Positions 7,831 through 18,916 of a stretch of 64,000 nucleotides of DNA are shown in pieces. The notes beneath the pieces were generated by a model, which was not told where the DNA came from, ran no database searches, and was given only the letters and a program-made list of their open reading frames with translations. Numbering within the stretch: position 1 is the stretch's first letter; every line of letters begins with the position of its first letter. The position numbers were made by a program, and so were the translations under genes. Origin of the DNA: Viridibacterium sediminicola (GTDB taxonomy: Bacteria; Pseudomonadota; Gammaproteobacteria; Burkholderiales; Rhodocyclaceae); the NCBI RefSeq assembly GCF_039631295.1, contig NZ_JBDIVE010000007.1, positions 62,001-126,000 on the forward strand. Direction: 5' to 3'.

Positions 7831-9330
7831 TCAGGCATTGATGGTCGTCTTGGGCGGCTCGCTTGAGCGGTCCGTCGGCTGGCTTTCCAGCTCGACCTGA
7901 TTGCGCCCGTTGGCCTTGGCGCGGTAGAGCGCTTCATCGGCGCGAGCAAAGAAGCTGATCGCTGTTTCGCGCTGGCGATACTGCACCACGCCCGCGCTGA
8001 TGGTCACCAGCTTCACCGGCGCAGTGAAGTCATGCAGTTCGATGGTGGCACGCAGCTTTTCGGCGGTGAGCAGGGCTTGGGCCTGGCTGCACTCGCTGAG
8101 CAGGATCAGGAATTCCTCGCCACCCCAGCGGCAGATCGCATCGCTCTCGCGCAGCACGCTGCGCGTCACGCTGGCGATCTGGCGCAGGACTTCGTCACCG
8201 ACGAGGTGGCCGTGGGTGTCGTTGATGGTCTTGAAGTGATCCAGATCGAACAGGATCGCCGCCAGCGGGCGCTGGTAGCGCTGTGCGGTGTTGATCGACT
8301 GCTGGATCAGCAGCTCGAAGGCCTGACGGTTGAGCAGGCCGGTGAGCACGTCGTAGTTGGCCAGGCGTTCAAGGCGGCGCTGGAAACGGTTGATGGCGTA
8401 CAGGGTGATGGCCAGCACCACCACGGTGATGCAGGTGCTGATCAGGATGTTGAGCAGCAGGGCATTACGGATTGCGCTGATCTCGCCGCTCTCGTCTTCC
8501 TCGACCAGCAGATACCAGCCCAGCTCGGGGATGAAGCGCGCGTTGAGCCAGATCGTGCTGCCACGGAAGGGGTAATGCATGGCCTCCGGTTCGTTGCCGG
8601 CCGCCATGACCTTGTCGGCCACCTCGCGGATGCCCGGCAGCTCGCGGATCGAGCCGCGCAGCAGATACAGTGACTTGCTGGCCAGTACGATCTGGCCGCT
8701 GCGGTCGACAAAGTAAATGCGCCGGTTAAAGCGCTGCTGGTAGTTGTCGACGATGTGGCTGACGGCGTCCAGGGTCAGGCCGATACCGGTGGCACCAATG
8801 AAATTGCCCTTGAAATCAAGCACCTTGTGGTTGATGAAGATGGTGATCGCATCGCGATTGGCCAGATCCGGGTCGACATTGGTTTCGTAATCGCCCGCGA
8901 TGCCACGGAGGCGGAAGTACCACTTGTCGCGTGCTTCGCCTTCGGCCACGTCCTTCAGCACGCCGCCCGCGTAGTAGTAATGGCGGCTGTTCTCGCTGAC
9001 CAGAAAGGCGCTGACCGCGCCGTAGCGGCTCTTCACTTCCTGCAGGAATTGTTTGATCTGCTCGGGGCGTCGCTCGCCTTCGAGCACCCAGTTGCGCAGG
9101 AAGGTGTCGTTCGCCATCTGTGCGGCGATCAGCACCGGCCGCAGCAGGTCATGCTGGATTTCGGAATAGATGTTGTCGCTGGTGAGCGGCAGGCCCTTGC
9201 TGCTGATGCGCAGACGGATCGATTCGCGGGAGGTGTAGTAACTGCTCAGGCTGGTCGCCAGAAAGCCTGCGATGAGCACGATTCCGATGCACGCAAGCAG
9301 TCGCGCTTTGCCCAGGTTGTTTGTTTGCAT
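7831..9330 (-). CDS. Membrane diguanylate cyclase with Cache-type sensor
   Basis: This 499-residue protein makes cyclic di-GMP. One membrane helix lies near 11-30, a periplasmic dCache-like sensor domain covers about 35-285, and a second helix (LLLNILISTCITVVVLAIT) follows. A C-terminal GGDEF domain spans about 330-485. The catalytic motif is GGEEF at 403-407, a functional variant. The inhibitory site RESD (394-397) lies exactly five residues before it, so product inhibition is expected. The tail after 480 is Ser/Pro/Gln-rich. The ligand cannot be read from sequence. It is upstream of the DUF4337 and DUF2164 genes on the same strand. Confidence 0.95.
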   Translation of the reverse strand: MQTNNLGKARLLACIGIVLIAGFLATSLSSYYTSRESIRLRISSKGLPLTSDNIYSEIQHDLLRPVLIAAQMANDTFLRNWVLEGERRPEQIKQFLQEVKSRYGAVSAFLVSENSRHYYYAGGVLKDVAEGEARDKWYFRLRGIAGDYETNVDPDLANRDAITIFINHKVLDFKGNFIGATGIGLTLDAVSHIVDNYQQRFNRRIYFVDRSGQIVLASKSLYLLRGSIRELPGIREVADKVMAAGNEPEAMHYPFRGSTIWLNARFIPELGWYLLVEEDESGEISAIRNALLLNILISTCITVVVLAITLYAINRFQRRLERLANYDVLTGLLNRQAFELLIQQSINTAQRYQRPLAAILFDLDHFKTINDTHGHLVGDEVLRQIASVTRSVLRESDAICRWGGEEFLILLSECSQAQALLTAEKLRATIELHDFTAPVKLVTISAGVVQYRQRETAISFFARADEALYRAKANGRNQVELESQPTDRSSEPPKTTINA

Positions 9331-9498
9331 CAGATTGCGTACTCGTCATGCCACCAGCGCGGACTTGCCTGGTTTGCTCTCCACCTGCGCTCGGTTTGTG
9401 CATAGCCAGCAGAGTCATCAGCATTGGCATCGGCATTTTTCCGACAATCTTGAGTAAAAAACTAGGGATAACGCTTATTTGTCAGGCAGCTTGTGCTT

Positions 9499-9531
9499 GA
9501 GCACTGCCCGGTGGGGGGCCGGGCAGTGCTC
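9499..9531 (-). terminator. Strong hairpin after clpB
   Basis: A perfect 13-bp inverted repeat (GAGCACTGCCCGG / CCGGGCAGTGCTC) with a 7-base loop lies 5 bases past the clpB stop. There is no clear T-run on either side, so it may act as a mRNA 3'-end stabiliser as much as a terminator. Confidence 0.7.
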
Positions 9532-9536
9532 GTGCT

Positions 9537-12119
<2,583 letters not shown>

Positions 12120-12162
12120 GGCAGATTCCTTCAAGGCGGGCGTTCAAAACCCTCTGTTCCCG

Positions 12163-12190
12163 ATCTGGGGGCGAAGCAGGGGCTTTCAAG
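12163..12190 (-). promoter_or_regulatory. Sigma-32-type heat-shock promoter of clpB
   Basis: On the minus strand CTTGAAA (12190-12184) is followed after 13 bases by CCCCAGAT (12170-12163). The RpoH consensus is CTTGAAA, 11-16 bases, CCCCATNT. It lies 44-71 bases before the clpB start, which fits the known heat-shock control of clpB. Confidence 0.8.
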
Positions 12191-12300
12191 GCGGCATGTC
12201 CCTGATAGGCAGAAGTGCTTATCGACCCGGTTGGCGGGGAGTGCTATGTTGCTCGCGCCGTACCCTTGACCAATATGAAAAAATCATTGGAGTGCCGAGC

Positions 12301-12810
12301 ATGAGCAACAACGCTGAACAGACTGTCGCTGCATTGCAGAAAAAGAACCTGGAGTCAGCCATGAAGCTGGCTCAGCTCTCGATCGAGAACTCGCAGCGCA
12401 TCCTGCAATTGCAGATGCAGACTGCCAAGGATCTGTTTGAGGATGGCGTCGCCAACGTGCAGTCCCTCACCCAGATCAAGACACCCAACGAGGCCATGGA
12501 ACTGCGCGCCCGTTACGCCCAGCAGGCGGCCGAAAAGATGTTCTCGACCAGCCGCACCATCGCCGAAATCACCGCCGAGCTGCAGCACGAGATGAGCAAG
12601 CTGGTCAGCGAGCAGCTCACCTCGGGCAGTCAGGAAATGATTGAAGCCATGCAAGGCTTCCTCAAGGGCATGCCGCTCAACAGCCACGCAGCTGCCGAAG
12701 CGATGCAATCGACATTCGAGGCCGCGCGCAAGACCTTGGAGCAGGTCGCCAAGGCATCCAGCGATGCCTTCTCGGCGGTCGCCCAGACGGAAAAGAAGTC
12801 GCGTAAATAA
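12301..12810 (+). CDS. phaP: Phasin family protein
   Basis: The 169-residue product is almost wholly helical and amphipathic, with the phasin pattern: NAEQTVAALQKKNLESAMKL, then ILQLQMQTAKDLFEDGVANV, and an Ala/Lys-rich C-terminus ending KKSRK. Phasins coat polyhydroxyalkanoate granules and limit their size. ATG 12301 has a GGAG ribosome site 8 bases upstream; the frame is open earlier but runs into the clpB promoter. It is divergent from clpB and monocistronic here. No PHA synthase gene lies in the window, so its partner is elsewhere. The symbol is by family only. Confidence 0.85.
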   Translation: MSNNAEQTVAALQKKNLESAMKLAQLSIENSQRILQLQMQTAKDLFEDGVANVQSLTQIKTPNEAMELRARYAQQAAEKMFSTSRTIAEITAELQHEMSKLVSEQLTSGSQEMIEAMQGFLKGMPLNSHAAAEAMQSTFEAARKTLEQVAKASSDAFSAVAQTEKKSRK

Positions 12811-13020
12811 GCCGTTCTCCGCGCCTCGTTTGGCCCGGAGGGGGCGCTTCCCCGTTCGGGAGAACACGGCAAAGCGGCCTGCTTGTTGCCGCGCCATCTC
12901 GTTCCTTCCCCCTCCGGGGGCCGGAGGCCGGGAGAGGGGCGGCGCTCAGCGCTGTGCCTGATCGGCGAGTGTGCCAGCCGCCTGAAGATTCGCTCAAACG
13001 CCTTCAGCGCCCGGTCGGCC
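12811..13020. other. Intergenic segment with GC-rich inverted repeats
   Basis: It separates the convergent phasin and hpnE genes. It has several imperfect GC palindromes (around 12905-12940, with CCCCCTCCGGGGG and GGAGGCCGGGAGAGGGG) and no credible open frame. It may hold the phasin terminator, but no T-run is visible. Confidence 0.4.
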
Positions 13021-14322
13021 TCAGTCACTCTGCCGCGTCATGCGCAGCACCTGACGTGCCGCAATCAGCCCGGAGCGCACGGCCGCTTCAATCGTTGCCG
13101 GATAGCGTGACTGCAGATAGTCGCCCGCCAGCAGCAGGTTCTTCAGCGGCGTCGTCGCAATCGGCCGCCACACCGCAGGGCCGCAGGCAAAGGTGGCGCG
13201 TTTCTCGGTGATCACCGTCGACCACTGCGGCGCAGCCAGGCGCGGCACGATGCGCTCGACGGCTTCGTGCGCGCGCAGCGCGAGTTCCTCACGTGACAGA
13301 TTCGAGTGCTCGCCACGCGCGGAAATCACCGCCGCAATCAAGCCCTTGTCGGCGCCCAGCTGGCCACGGTCGAACAACCACTGGATGCTCGAATCGGCGA
13401 AAGCCATCATCGGCTCGGGCAGGCTTACCGTCTCCGCGTATTGCAGGTAGATGGTGGTGATCGGCTGATGCGTCATGGCGTCGATCTGGCTGCGCAGGAG
13501 GGCCAGATCGGGCAGCGGCGCAAGCAGATCGCTGACGTGATAAGGCGCCACCGCGACGATGACCTGGCTGAAGCGCTCGCCCTCGAAGGGATTACCGATC
13601 AGGCGGAATTCCTCGCCGTCCTGCTCGATGCCCTTGATCGGCGTGGCGATATTTACCACGCCGCCATTGAGCGCCAGGAACTGCGCGGCAGGCACCGGCA
13701 AGAGCTCGGAGAGGTCGACGCGCGGGATCAGCATTTCGCTGGCTGACGCGCTGCCGGTCAGCGCATCGCGCAGCACATTGATGAACACCTGGGCCGAGGC
13801 TTCGTGCGGTGGCGTGTTCAAGGCGGCAATGCACAGCGGCTCCCACATCAGCTCGCGCATGGCATCGGTCTGGCCGCTGTCGCTGAGCAGCTGAGAGACA
13901 CTGTGATCGGTATTCAGGGTGTATTTGATGCGCTTGATGTAGCGCATCAGGCGCAAGGCCGAGAGGCGATCCGCCCAGCTGAGTTCTTTGGCGCCCAGCA
14001 AGGCCGTCGCCAGGTGCAGCGGCGCCGGCCAGTTTCCGGCACGCAGGCTGAGGCGGCCGACGACATGCAGATTGAATGGCATGCTCAGCAGATTGCGCGT
14101 GGGGACGCGCAGCTGGCGCAGCATGCGCAGGGTTTCGGTGTAGGCGCCGATCAGGATGTGCTGGCCATTGTCGATGCGGCGGCCGTCTTTCTCGACCACG
14201 CGTGCGCGCCCGCCGAGTGTGCGCGAGGCTTCGAACACCGTCACTGGCACGCCGGCGCGTGCCAGCTCGACGGCTGCACTGAGCCCCGCGTAACCGCCGC
14301 CGATGACTGCCACGCGCGCCAT
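13021..14322 (-). CDS. hpnE: Squalene-forming FAD-dependent desaturase HpnE
   Basis: This 433-residue flavoprotein carries the Rossmann dinucleotide motif VAVIGGGYAGLSAAVELARA at its N-terminus, then GGRARVVEKDGRRIDNGQH typical of amine oxidase/phytoene desaturase-like enzymes. In the HpnCDE pathway HpnE reduces hydroxysqualene to squalene. The start is ATG 14322, two bases after the hpnD stop; the longer frame overlaps hpnD. It is the last gene of the three-gene cluster, so the complete route from farnesyl diphosphate to squalene is encoded here. Confidence 0.93.
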   Translation of the reverse strand: MARVAVIGGGYAGLSAAVELARAGVPVTVFEASRTLGGRARVVEKDGRRIDNGQHILIGAYTETLRMLRQLRVPTRNLLSMPFNLHVVGRLSLRAGNWPAPLHLATALLGAKELSWADRLSALRLMRYIKRIKYTLNTDHSVSQLLSDSGQTDAMRELMWEPLCIAALNTPPHEASAQVFINVLRDALTGSASASEMLIPRVDLSELLPVPAAQFLALNGGVVNIATPIKGIEQDGEEFRLIGNPFEGERFSQVIVAVAPYHVSDLLAPLPDLALLRSQIDAMTHQPITTIYLQYAETVSLPEPMMAFADSSIQWLFDRGQLGADKGLIAAVISARGEHSNLSREELALRAHEAVERIVPRLAAPQWSTVITEKRATFACGPAVWRPIATTPLKNLLLAGDYLQSRYPATIEAAVRSGLIAARQVLRMTRQSD

Positions 14323-14324
14323 GT

Positions 14325-15158
14325 TCAGCTCTTCAGCCAGGTGCGCGCGGCGATCCACAGCTTGCGGATCGGCGTCAGCGAGGTGCGCTGGGTGAGTACC
14401 TTGCAGCCATCGCGCTTGATCTCGTCGAGCGTGGTGCGATAGATCGCTGCCATGATCAGCCCGGCGCGTTGCGATTTTCGGTCTGCCGCCGGCAGATGCG
14501 CCATCGCCTGGGCGTAGTACTGCTCGGCGCGCCCGATCTGGAATTCCATCAGCGCCGTGAAGCGCTCGCTGTATTGCCCGTCGGTGATCTCGCGGGCGGT
14601 CACATTGAAGCGCTGCAATTCATCGATGGGCAGGTAGATGCGGCCGCGGCGCGCGTCCTCACCGACATCGCGGATGATGTTGGTGAGCTGGAAGGCGATG
14701 CCCAGATCGTGCGCGTACTTGAGCGTCTGTCTGTCGCTGTAGCCAAAGATCTCGGCGGCGAGCAGGCCGACCACGCTGGCGACGCGATAGCAGTAGAGCT
14801 GCAGCGCCTTGAAATCGAGGTAGCGCGTCTGCTGCAGATCCATCTGCATGCCTTCGATGATCTCCAGCAGCTGCTCGGCCGGCAGATTGATGGTCTTCAC
14901 CACCTGGGCCAGGGCCAGCGTCACCGGATGGGTGGGCGAGCCGCCATGGATCTGCAGGGTTTCCTTGCGCCACCACTCAAGCTTGGCCTGCGCGATCGAC
15001 AGGTCGGCAATCTCGTCGACCACATCGTCAACCTCGCGGCAGAAGGCATACAGCGCCATGATCGCGCGGCGCTTTTCGAGCGGCAGGAAGAGGAAGCTGT
15101 AATAGAAGCTCGAACCGCTGGCGGCGGCCTTCTGCTGGCAGTATTCAAAGGGATCCAT
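14325..15158 (-). CDS. hpnD: Presqualene diphosphate synthase HpnD
   Basis: The 277-residue product is a squalene/phytoene synthase-fold enzyme. It has the first Asp-rich motif DDVVDE (in FCREVDDVVDEIADL) and the second region NIIRDVGEDARRGRIYLP, both Mg-diphosphate binding. HpnD condenses two farnesyl diphosphates to presqualene diphosphate. The start ATG 15158 shares its A with the hpnC stop, so translation is coupled. Length is normal for the family. Phytoene synthase is a possible confusion, but the hpnC-hpnE context argues for squalene. Confidence 0.93.
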   Translation of the reverse strand: MDPFEYCQQKAAASGSSFYYSFLFLPLEKRRAIMALYAFCREVDDVVDEIADLSIAQAKLEWWRKETLQIHGGSPTHPVTLALAQVVKTINLPAEQLLEIIEGMQMDLQQTRYLDFKALQLYCYRVASVVGLLAAEIFGYSDRQTLKYAHDLGIAFQLTNIIRDVGEDARRGRIYLPIDELQRFNVTAREITDGQYSERFTALMEFQIGRAEQYYAQAMAHLPAADRKSQRAGLIMAAIYRTTLDEIKRDGCKVLTQRTSLTPIRKLWIAARTWLKS

Positions 15159-15979
15159 CAGTCTTTTTTTCTCATCAGGCTGGCGCGCCACAGCATGCGC
15201 AGCCAGTCGGTTTTACCCAGGCTCGGGCGACGGCGGAAGACATCGTAGTCGACCGCCTCGATTTGCTCCAGCGTTCGCAGGCCACCTTGTACCACGAGCC
15301 GCAGCTCCCAGCCCATGCGGCCGGGCAGGGCGTGGGCCAGCGGCGCGCCGCTGTGCATCATGTCGCGTGCACGTTGCAACTGAAAGCGCATCAGCTCGCG
15401 CCAGGCGGCATCGACGCGGCCCTCGGCAAGCTGTGCTTCGCTCACGCCAAAGCGCGCCAGCTCATCCTGCGGCAGATAGACGCGATCCTTGCGCCAGTCG
15501 ATGGCCACGTCCTGCCAGAAATTGATGAACTGCAAGGCCGAGCAGATCGCATCCGACCTCGCCAGATTCGCCGGCGTCGCGCGCTGGTACAAGTGCAGCA
15601 AGAGCCGCCCGACCGGATCTGCCGAGCGCCGGCTGTAGTCGCGCAGCTCGGCAAAATCGGCATAGCGCTTCTTCACCACGTCCTGCGCAAAGGCATCGAG
15701 CAAGTCGCGCAGCAAGATCGTCGGCAGTTTGAATGCGCGCACGTTGCGCGCAAGGCGCGCGAACATCGCCTGCGTCGGCATACCGCCCGAATCAATCGTG
15801 TTGAGCTCGCGGCGGTAGTCGTTGAGCTGCGCCAGCCGCACCAGCGGCGCAGCATCCCCCTCGTCGGCAATATCGTCAGCGCTGCGCGCAAAGGCATAGA
15901 TCGCCTCGACCGGCTCACGCAGATGGCGCGGCAAGAGGATGGAAGCGACAGGAAAGTTCTCGTAATGCTCGACAGGCAT
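15158..15979 (-). CDS. hpnC: Hydroxysqualene synthase HpnC
   Basis: This 273-residue homolog of HpnD converts presqualene diphosphate to hydroxysqualene. Motifs visible are the first Asp motif SADDIADEGD and the second region NFWQDVAIDWRKDRVYLP. The start is ATG 15979 (PVEHYENFPVASILLP follows, a typical HpnC N-terminus); the frame is open upstream into the tRNA gene but that part is not coding. It is the first gene of hpnCDE. No squalene-hopene cyclase is seen, so the final product (hopanoid or other) is not decided here. Confidence 0.93.
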   Translation of the reverse strand: MPVEHYENFPVASILLPRHLREPVEAIYAFARSADDIADEGDAAPLVRLAQLNDYRRELNTIDSGGMPTQAMFARLARNVRAFKLPTILLRDLLDAFAQDVVKKRYADFAELRDYSRRSADPVGRLLLHLYQRATPANLARSDAICSALQFINFWQDVAIDWRKDRVYLPQDELARFGVSEAQLAEGRVDAAWRELMRFQLQRARDMMHSGAPLAHALPGRMGWELRLVVQGGLRTLEQIEAVDYDVFRRRPSLGKTDWLRMLWRASLMRKKD

Positions 15980-16067
15980 GGCCACAAATTTCGAAGACAG
16001 CCGCCGAGTATAGCCAAGCTGGTATACTCCGCGCCGTCCAAGCGCCGGATTCAGGCGCAAATCACCT

Positions 16068-16152
16068 GCCCAGGTGGCGAAATTGGTAGACGCACCAGAT
16101 TTAGGTTCTGGCGTAGCGATACGTGGGGGTTCGAGTCCCTTCCTGGGCACCA
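16068..16152 (+). tRNA. tRNA-Leu (anticodon UAG)
   Basis: The 85-base gene has acceptor stem GCCCAGG/CCTGGGC, D-arm, anticodon stem CCAGA/TCTGG with loop TTTAGGT (anticodon TAG), a long variable arm as in class II tRNAs, T-arm GGGTTCGAGTCCC and encoded CCA. A TATACT -10-like element lies at 16023-16028. Confidence 0.97.
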
Positions 16153-16306
16153 TCAAAAAAACAATGACTTGTGGTTTTCGCTGATCACCGGCTTTAGCGC
16201 GAAGTCAGGCTTGTTTCCAGATAAGTTTTCCCGGATTTTCCCTGTTGGGCCTCGTGGCTGAGCGGCCGAGTGCGCGCTGGATCTCGGCACCGGCGCCGGA
16301 TGCAAA

Positions 16307-17557
16307 CTACACCTTGTCGGGCAGCGCGACGGCGGTGCGGCTGCGATCTTGGAGTAAAGCCACCAGGAGGCAGGCGATCCCCGCGGCTGCGACGATCCAG
16401 CCCATTGTCCAAGGGGTTCCGTCGGCAAACCAGCCGAGCATGGCGGCACTGAACACACCGCTGCCGTAATGCATGGCGCCGACCAAGGATGAAGCCGCAC
16501 CGGCTTGCTCAGGAAAGGCGGCAAGGGCGCTGGCCACCGAATTCGCTACGATCAAGCCACTGACCGACATGAAGAAGAAAATCGGAATGGCGAGTCCGGC
16601 TATGCGACCCCAACCGAACCAGGCGTTGACGGCTAGCACAATGCCCGAGGCAGCAGCGATCCAGGTACCAAACTTGAAGATTTGATTGGCACTGAAACTG
16701 CGCAGCAGGCGTGTGTTGAAGAAATTCACACCCATCAGCCCGATGATATTGGCACCGAAGATCAGCCCGTAATAGCGCGGTGACAGCTGGTAGTAGTCGA
16801 CGTAGGCGAAGGGGGTGCCTGCGATGAAGGCATAGCAGCCGCCGTAGTAAAAGCCGCCCGAGATCGCATAGACCAGCAGCTTCGGGCTCATGGCCAACTG
16901 CATGTAACTGTGCAGGGCTGCGCGCACCGAGCCCTTGCTGCGTCGGGCCGGTGGCAAGGTTTCGGGCAGCAGACGGAGCGCCAGCAGTGTCAGCCCGCCC
17001 ACCGCAGCCAGCACCCAGAAAATTACCCGCCAAGACCAGAAGTGGAGGATCTGCCCGCCCAGCAGGGGGCCCGCCAGCGGCGCTACGGCCATCATCAGGA
17101 TCAGAATCGACAGCATGTGTGCCGAGCGTTCTCGTGCGTAGAGATCACGCACCATGGCGCGTGCCAACACCGGCCCGGCACAGGCGCCGAGAGCCTGCAC
17201 GACTCGCCAGGCGAGCATCTGCGAGGCGCTTTCCGACAGTGCGCAGCCTGCCGAGCCGAGCATGAACAGGACCAGGCCGACCGCGATTGGCAAGCGGCGA
17301 CCGTAAACATCGCTGATCGGTCCCCAGAACAGTTGGCCCAGGCTAAAGCCGATCAAGAAGCTAGAGATTGTCAGTTGAATACGGGCCGGATCGGCATGCA
17401 ACTCGGTCACCAAGCTTGGCAGGGCGGGCAGATACATGTCGACTGATATGGAGGCAAAGGACATCAGTGCGCTGAGGATGATCAGTATGCGGACCTCCTG
17501 TTCATGCTTTTGTTCGCCTGCGGGCGAATTCAGTTTGCCCTTTGCTGAGCTGCTCAT
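16307..17557 (-). CDS. Bcr/CflA-type MFS drug efflux transporter
   Basis: This 416-residue inner-membrane protein with about 12 helices belongs to the DHA1 drug:H+ antiporters. The first helix region contains SISVDMYLPALPSLVTELHA, the signature of Bcr/CflA proteins. The motif GPISDVYGRRLPIAVG in loop 2-3 is the MFS motif A, and VVQALGACAGPVLARAMVRD is motif C-like. Substrates in this family include bicyclomycin, chloramphenicol and sulfonamides, but the one here is unknown. It is the last gene of the minus-strand redox run, 124 bases after the DUF4405 gene, so it may have its own promoter. Confidence 0.92.
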   Translation of the reverse strand: MSSSAKGKLNSPAGEQKHEQEVRILIILSALMSFASISVDMYLPALPSLVTELHADPARIQLTISSFLIGFSLGQLFWGPISDVYGRRLPIAVGLVLFMLGSAGCALSESASQMLAWRVVQALGACAGPVLARAMVRDLYARERSAHMLSILILMMAVAPLAGPLLGGQILHFWSWRVIFWVLAAVGGLTLLALRLLPETLPPARRSKGSVRAALHSYMQLAMSPKLLVYAISGGFYYGGCYAFIAGTPFAYVDYYQLSPRYYGLIFGANIIGLMGVNFFNTRLLRSFSANQIFKFGTWIAAASGIVLAVNAWFGWGRIAGLAIPIFFFMSVSGLIVANSVASALAAFPEQAGAASSLVGAMHYGSGVFSAAMLGWFADGTPWTMGWIVAAAGIACLLVALLQDRSRTAVALPDKV

Positions 17558-17681
17558 TTGGGAGTTCTCTGTTGTTGGAGCGCTTGAACCGAATCTTTGA
17601 TGTACGGTGTGTTGAAATTAATGAAGGTGCGTGTTGCAACTTGGTATGCCGATGCAATGAACAGTTTGATCCGCCCAATAA

Positions 17682-18428
17682 TCAGGAACGGCCCAGGCAT
17701 TTGCATTTGTCGCATCCAGTCAGGGTGGCAAGCAGCGTCAGCGCCAGTTGTCGCAAGCGCTGTTCGCGGCGCTTGAACAGCGGCAGCGCGTAGTACGCAA
17801 GGATCGCGTAAAGCCCCACGATGGCCAGGTACTGCAGGAAGAAGCCAGCGATCGACGCTTCAAAATCCCAGTAATCGAAGGAGTAATAGGCGATCAGCTT
17901 GCCCAGTACGCCACGCTCGAAGGAAGCATGCACGCCACTGACCACGATGGCGGCGGCGGCTAAGCGCAACGCTTGCGCGGTGAGACGCGATGGCTCGGCG
18001 AGGCCGACCAGGCTGCGTGCCTCGCTCATCACCATCTTCCAGTGCAGTCCAAGGTGAATCGCCATCAGGATCAGGAACCAGTAGGCCGCTGCGGTATGAA
18101 TCTCGCGCGGGATGAGCTCAAGCTCGACGCCGGTCAGTGAAAACAGCAGCGCAGAATTCACGATGCCGCTGAGCATCATCACCAGCGAGGCGACCAGCAG
18201 CAGCGCGTTCACGCTGAGGCTCAGCACGCGAAAAGCGTTGTAACGGCCCTTCAGCACGCTGCGGATCCACTGCCAGTTGAGCCCGCCATGCAATAGAAAG
18301 AGCATCAGCATGGCGAGACCGATCAGCTCATGCACAGTGCTGCCGGTGAGGCCGTAGGCGAATTCGATCAGGATCAGGGCGAGCATGAAAGCATCCAGTG
18401 CCAGGCGCTTGAGCAATCGGCGAATCAT
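17682..18428 (-). CDS. DUF4405 membrane protein, possible diheme cytochrome b-like
   Basis: This 248-residue protein has about six membrane helices. Two helices carry histidine pairs 14 residues apart: H33/H47 (HELIGLAMLMLFLLH) and H111/H125 (HTAAAYWFLILMAIH). That spacing is how cytochrome b holds two hemes between two helices. A third nearby histidine is H129. The C-terminus ends in C239-x2-C242-x-C244. DUF4405 proteins have no assigned function; heme binding is my inference. It follows the exported cyclophilin-like and flavodoxin genes with 16 bases between, suggesting a membrane redox partner. Confidence 0.8.
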   Translation of the reverse strand: MIRRLLKRLALDAFMLALILIEFAYGLTGSTVHELIGLAMLMLFLLHGGLNWQWIRSVLKGRYNAFRVLSLSVNALLLVASLVMMLSGIVNSALLFSLTGVELELIPREIHTAAAYWFLILMAIHLGLHWKMVMSEARSLVGLAEPSRLTAQALRLAAAAIVVSGVHASFERGVLGKLIAYYSFDYWDFEASIAGFFLQYLAIVGLYAILAYYALPLFKRREQRLRQLALTLLATLTGCDKCKCLGRS

Positions 18429-18444
18429 GATGGCGGCTCCAGCT

Positions 18445-18915
18445 TCAGGGCGCTAGCTCGATGCGCATCGTGAGCACATAGTCCAAATCCTTGAACACCG
18501 ACAGGTCTGACTGGATCTTGCCAATCACGATCAGGTCGTCGATGTCCTGGTCCTTTGTGCTGTCGTAGAAGATCGCGAAGGAAGCTCCTGGTACCCAGTA
18601 GGTAATGTCGCCGTCGGCAAAGCCCTTCTGACGCGGCACAGCGTCGAAGAGACGGCTACCCACCTTGCCGTAGAACTCGCGATCGCCCCAACGCGTCATC
18701 GTCAAGCTGCGCGGCAGGCTTTTGATGAAGTCCTGCGCTGTGCGGCTGTCGTTGAGTGTGGCGCGGATCGTGTGGCCAGCGGCCTGGATCAGAATGGGGG
18801 TGCCAGCGGACTCATTCTGGGCCGCCCAGGCGTGACGGGGCGCTGCCGTTGTGCTGAGCGCCAGCACACCGGCGAATGCGGTCCAATGGCTCAGGAAGTG
18901 CATGAGCTTGAGCAT
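18445..18915 (-). CDS. Exported cyclophilin-like fold protein
   Basis: The 156-residue product has a Sec-type signal peptide (about 1-30, ending near PRHAWA). The domain begins with a strand IQAAGHTIRATLNDSRTAQD and includes ITYWVPGASFAIFYD. This is the cyclophilin-like superfamily often found beside flavodoxins, not a classical prolyl isomerase. I chose ATG 18915, one base after the flavodoxin stop. The longer frame would overlap that gene. A role in the periplasm together with the flavodoxin is inferred from order and signals only. Confidence 0.8.
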   Translation of the reverse strand: MLKLMHFLSHWTAFAGVLALSTTAAPRHAWAAQNESAGTPILIQAAGHTIRATLNDSRTAQDFIKSLPRSLTMTRWGDREFYGKVGSRLFDAVPRQKGFADGDITYWVPGASFAIFYDSTKDQDIDDLIVIGKIQSDLSVFKDLDYVLTMRIELAP

Positions 18916-18916
18916 G

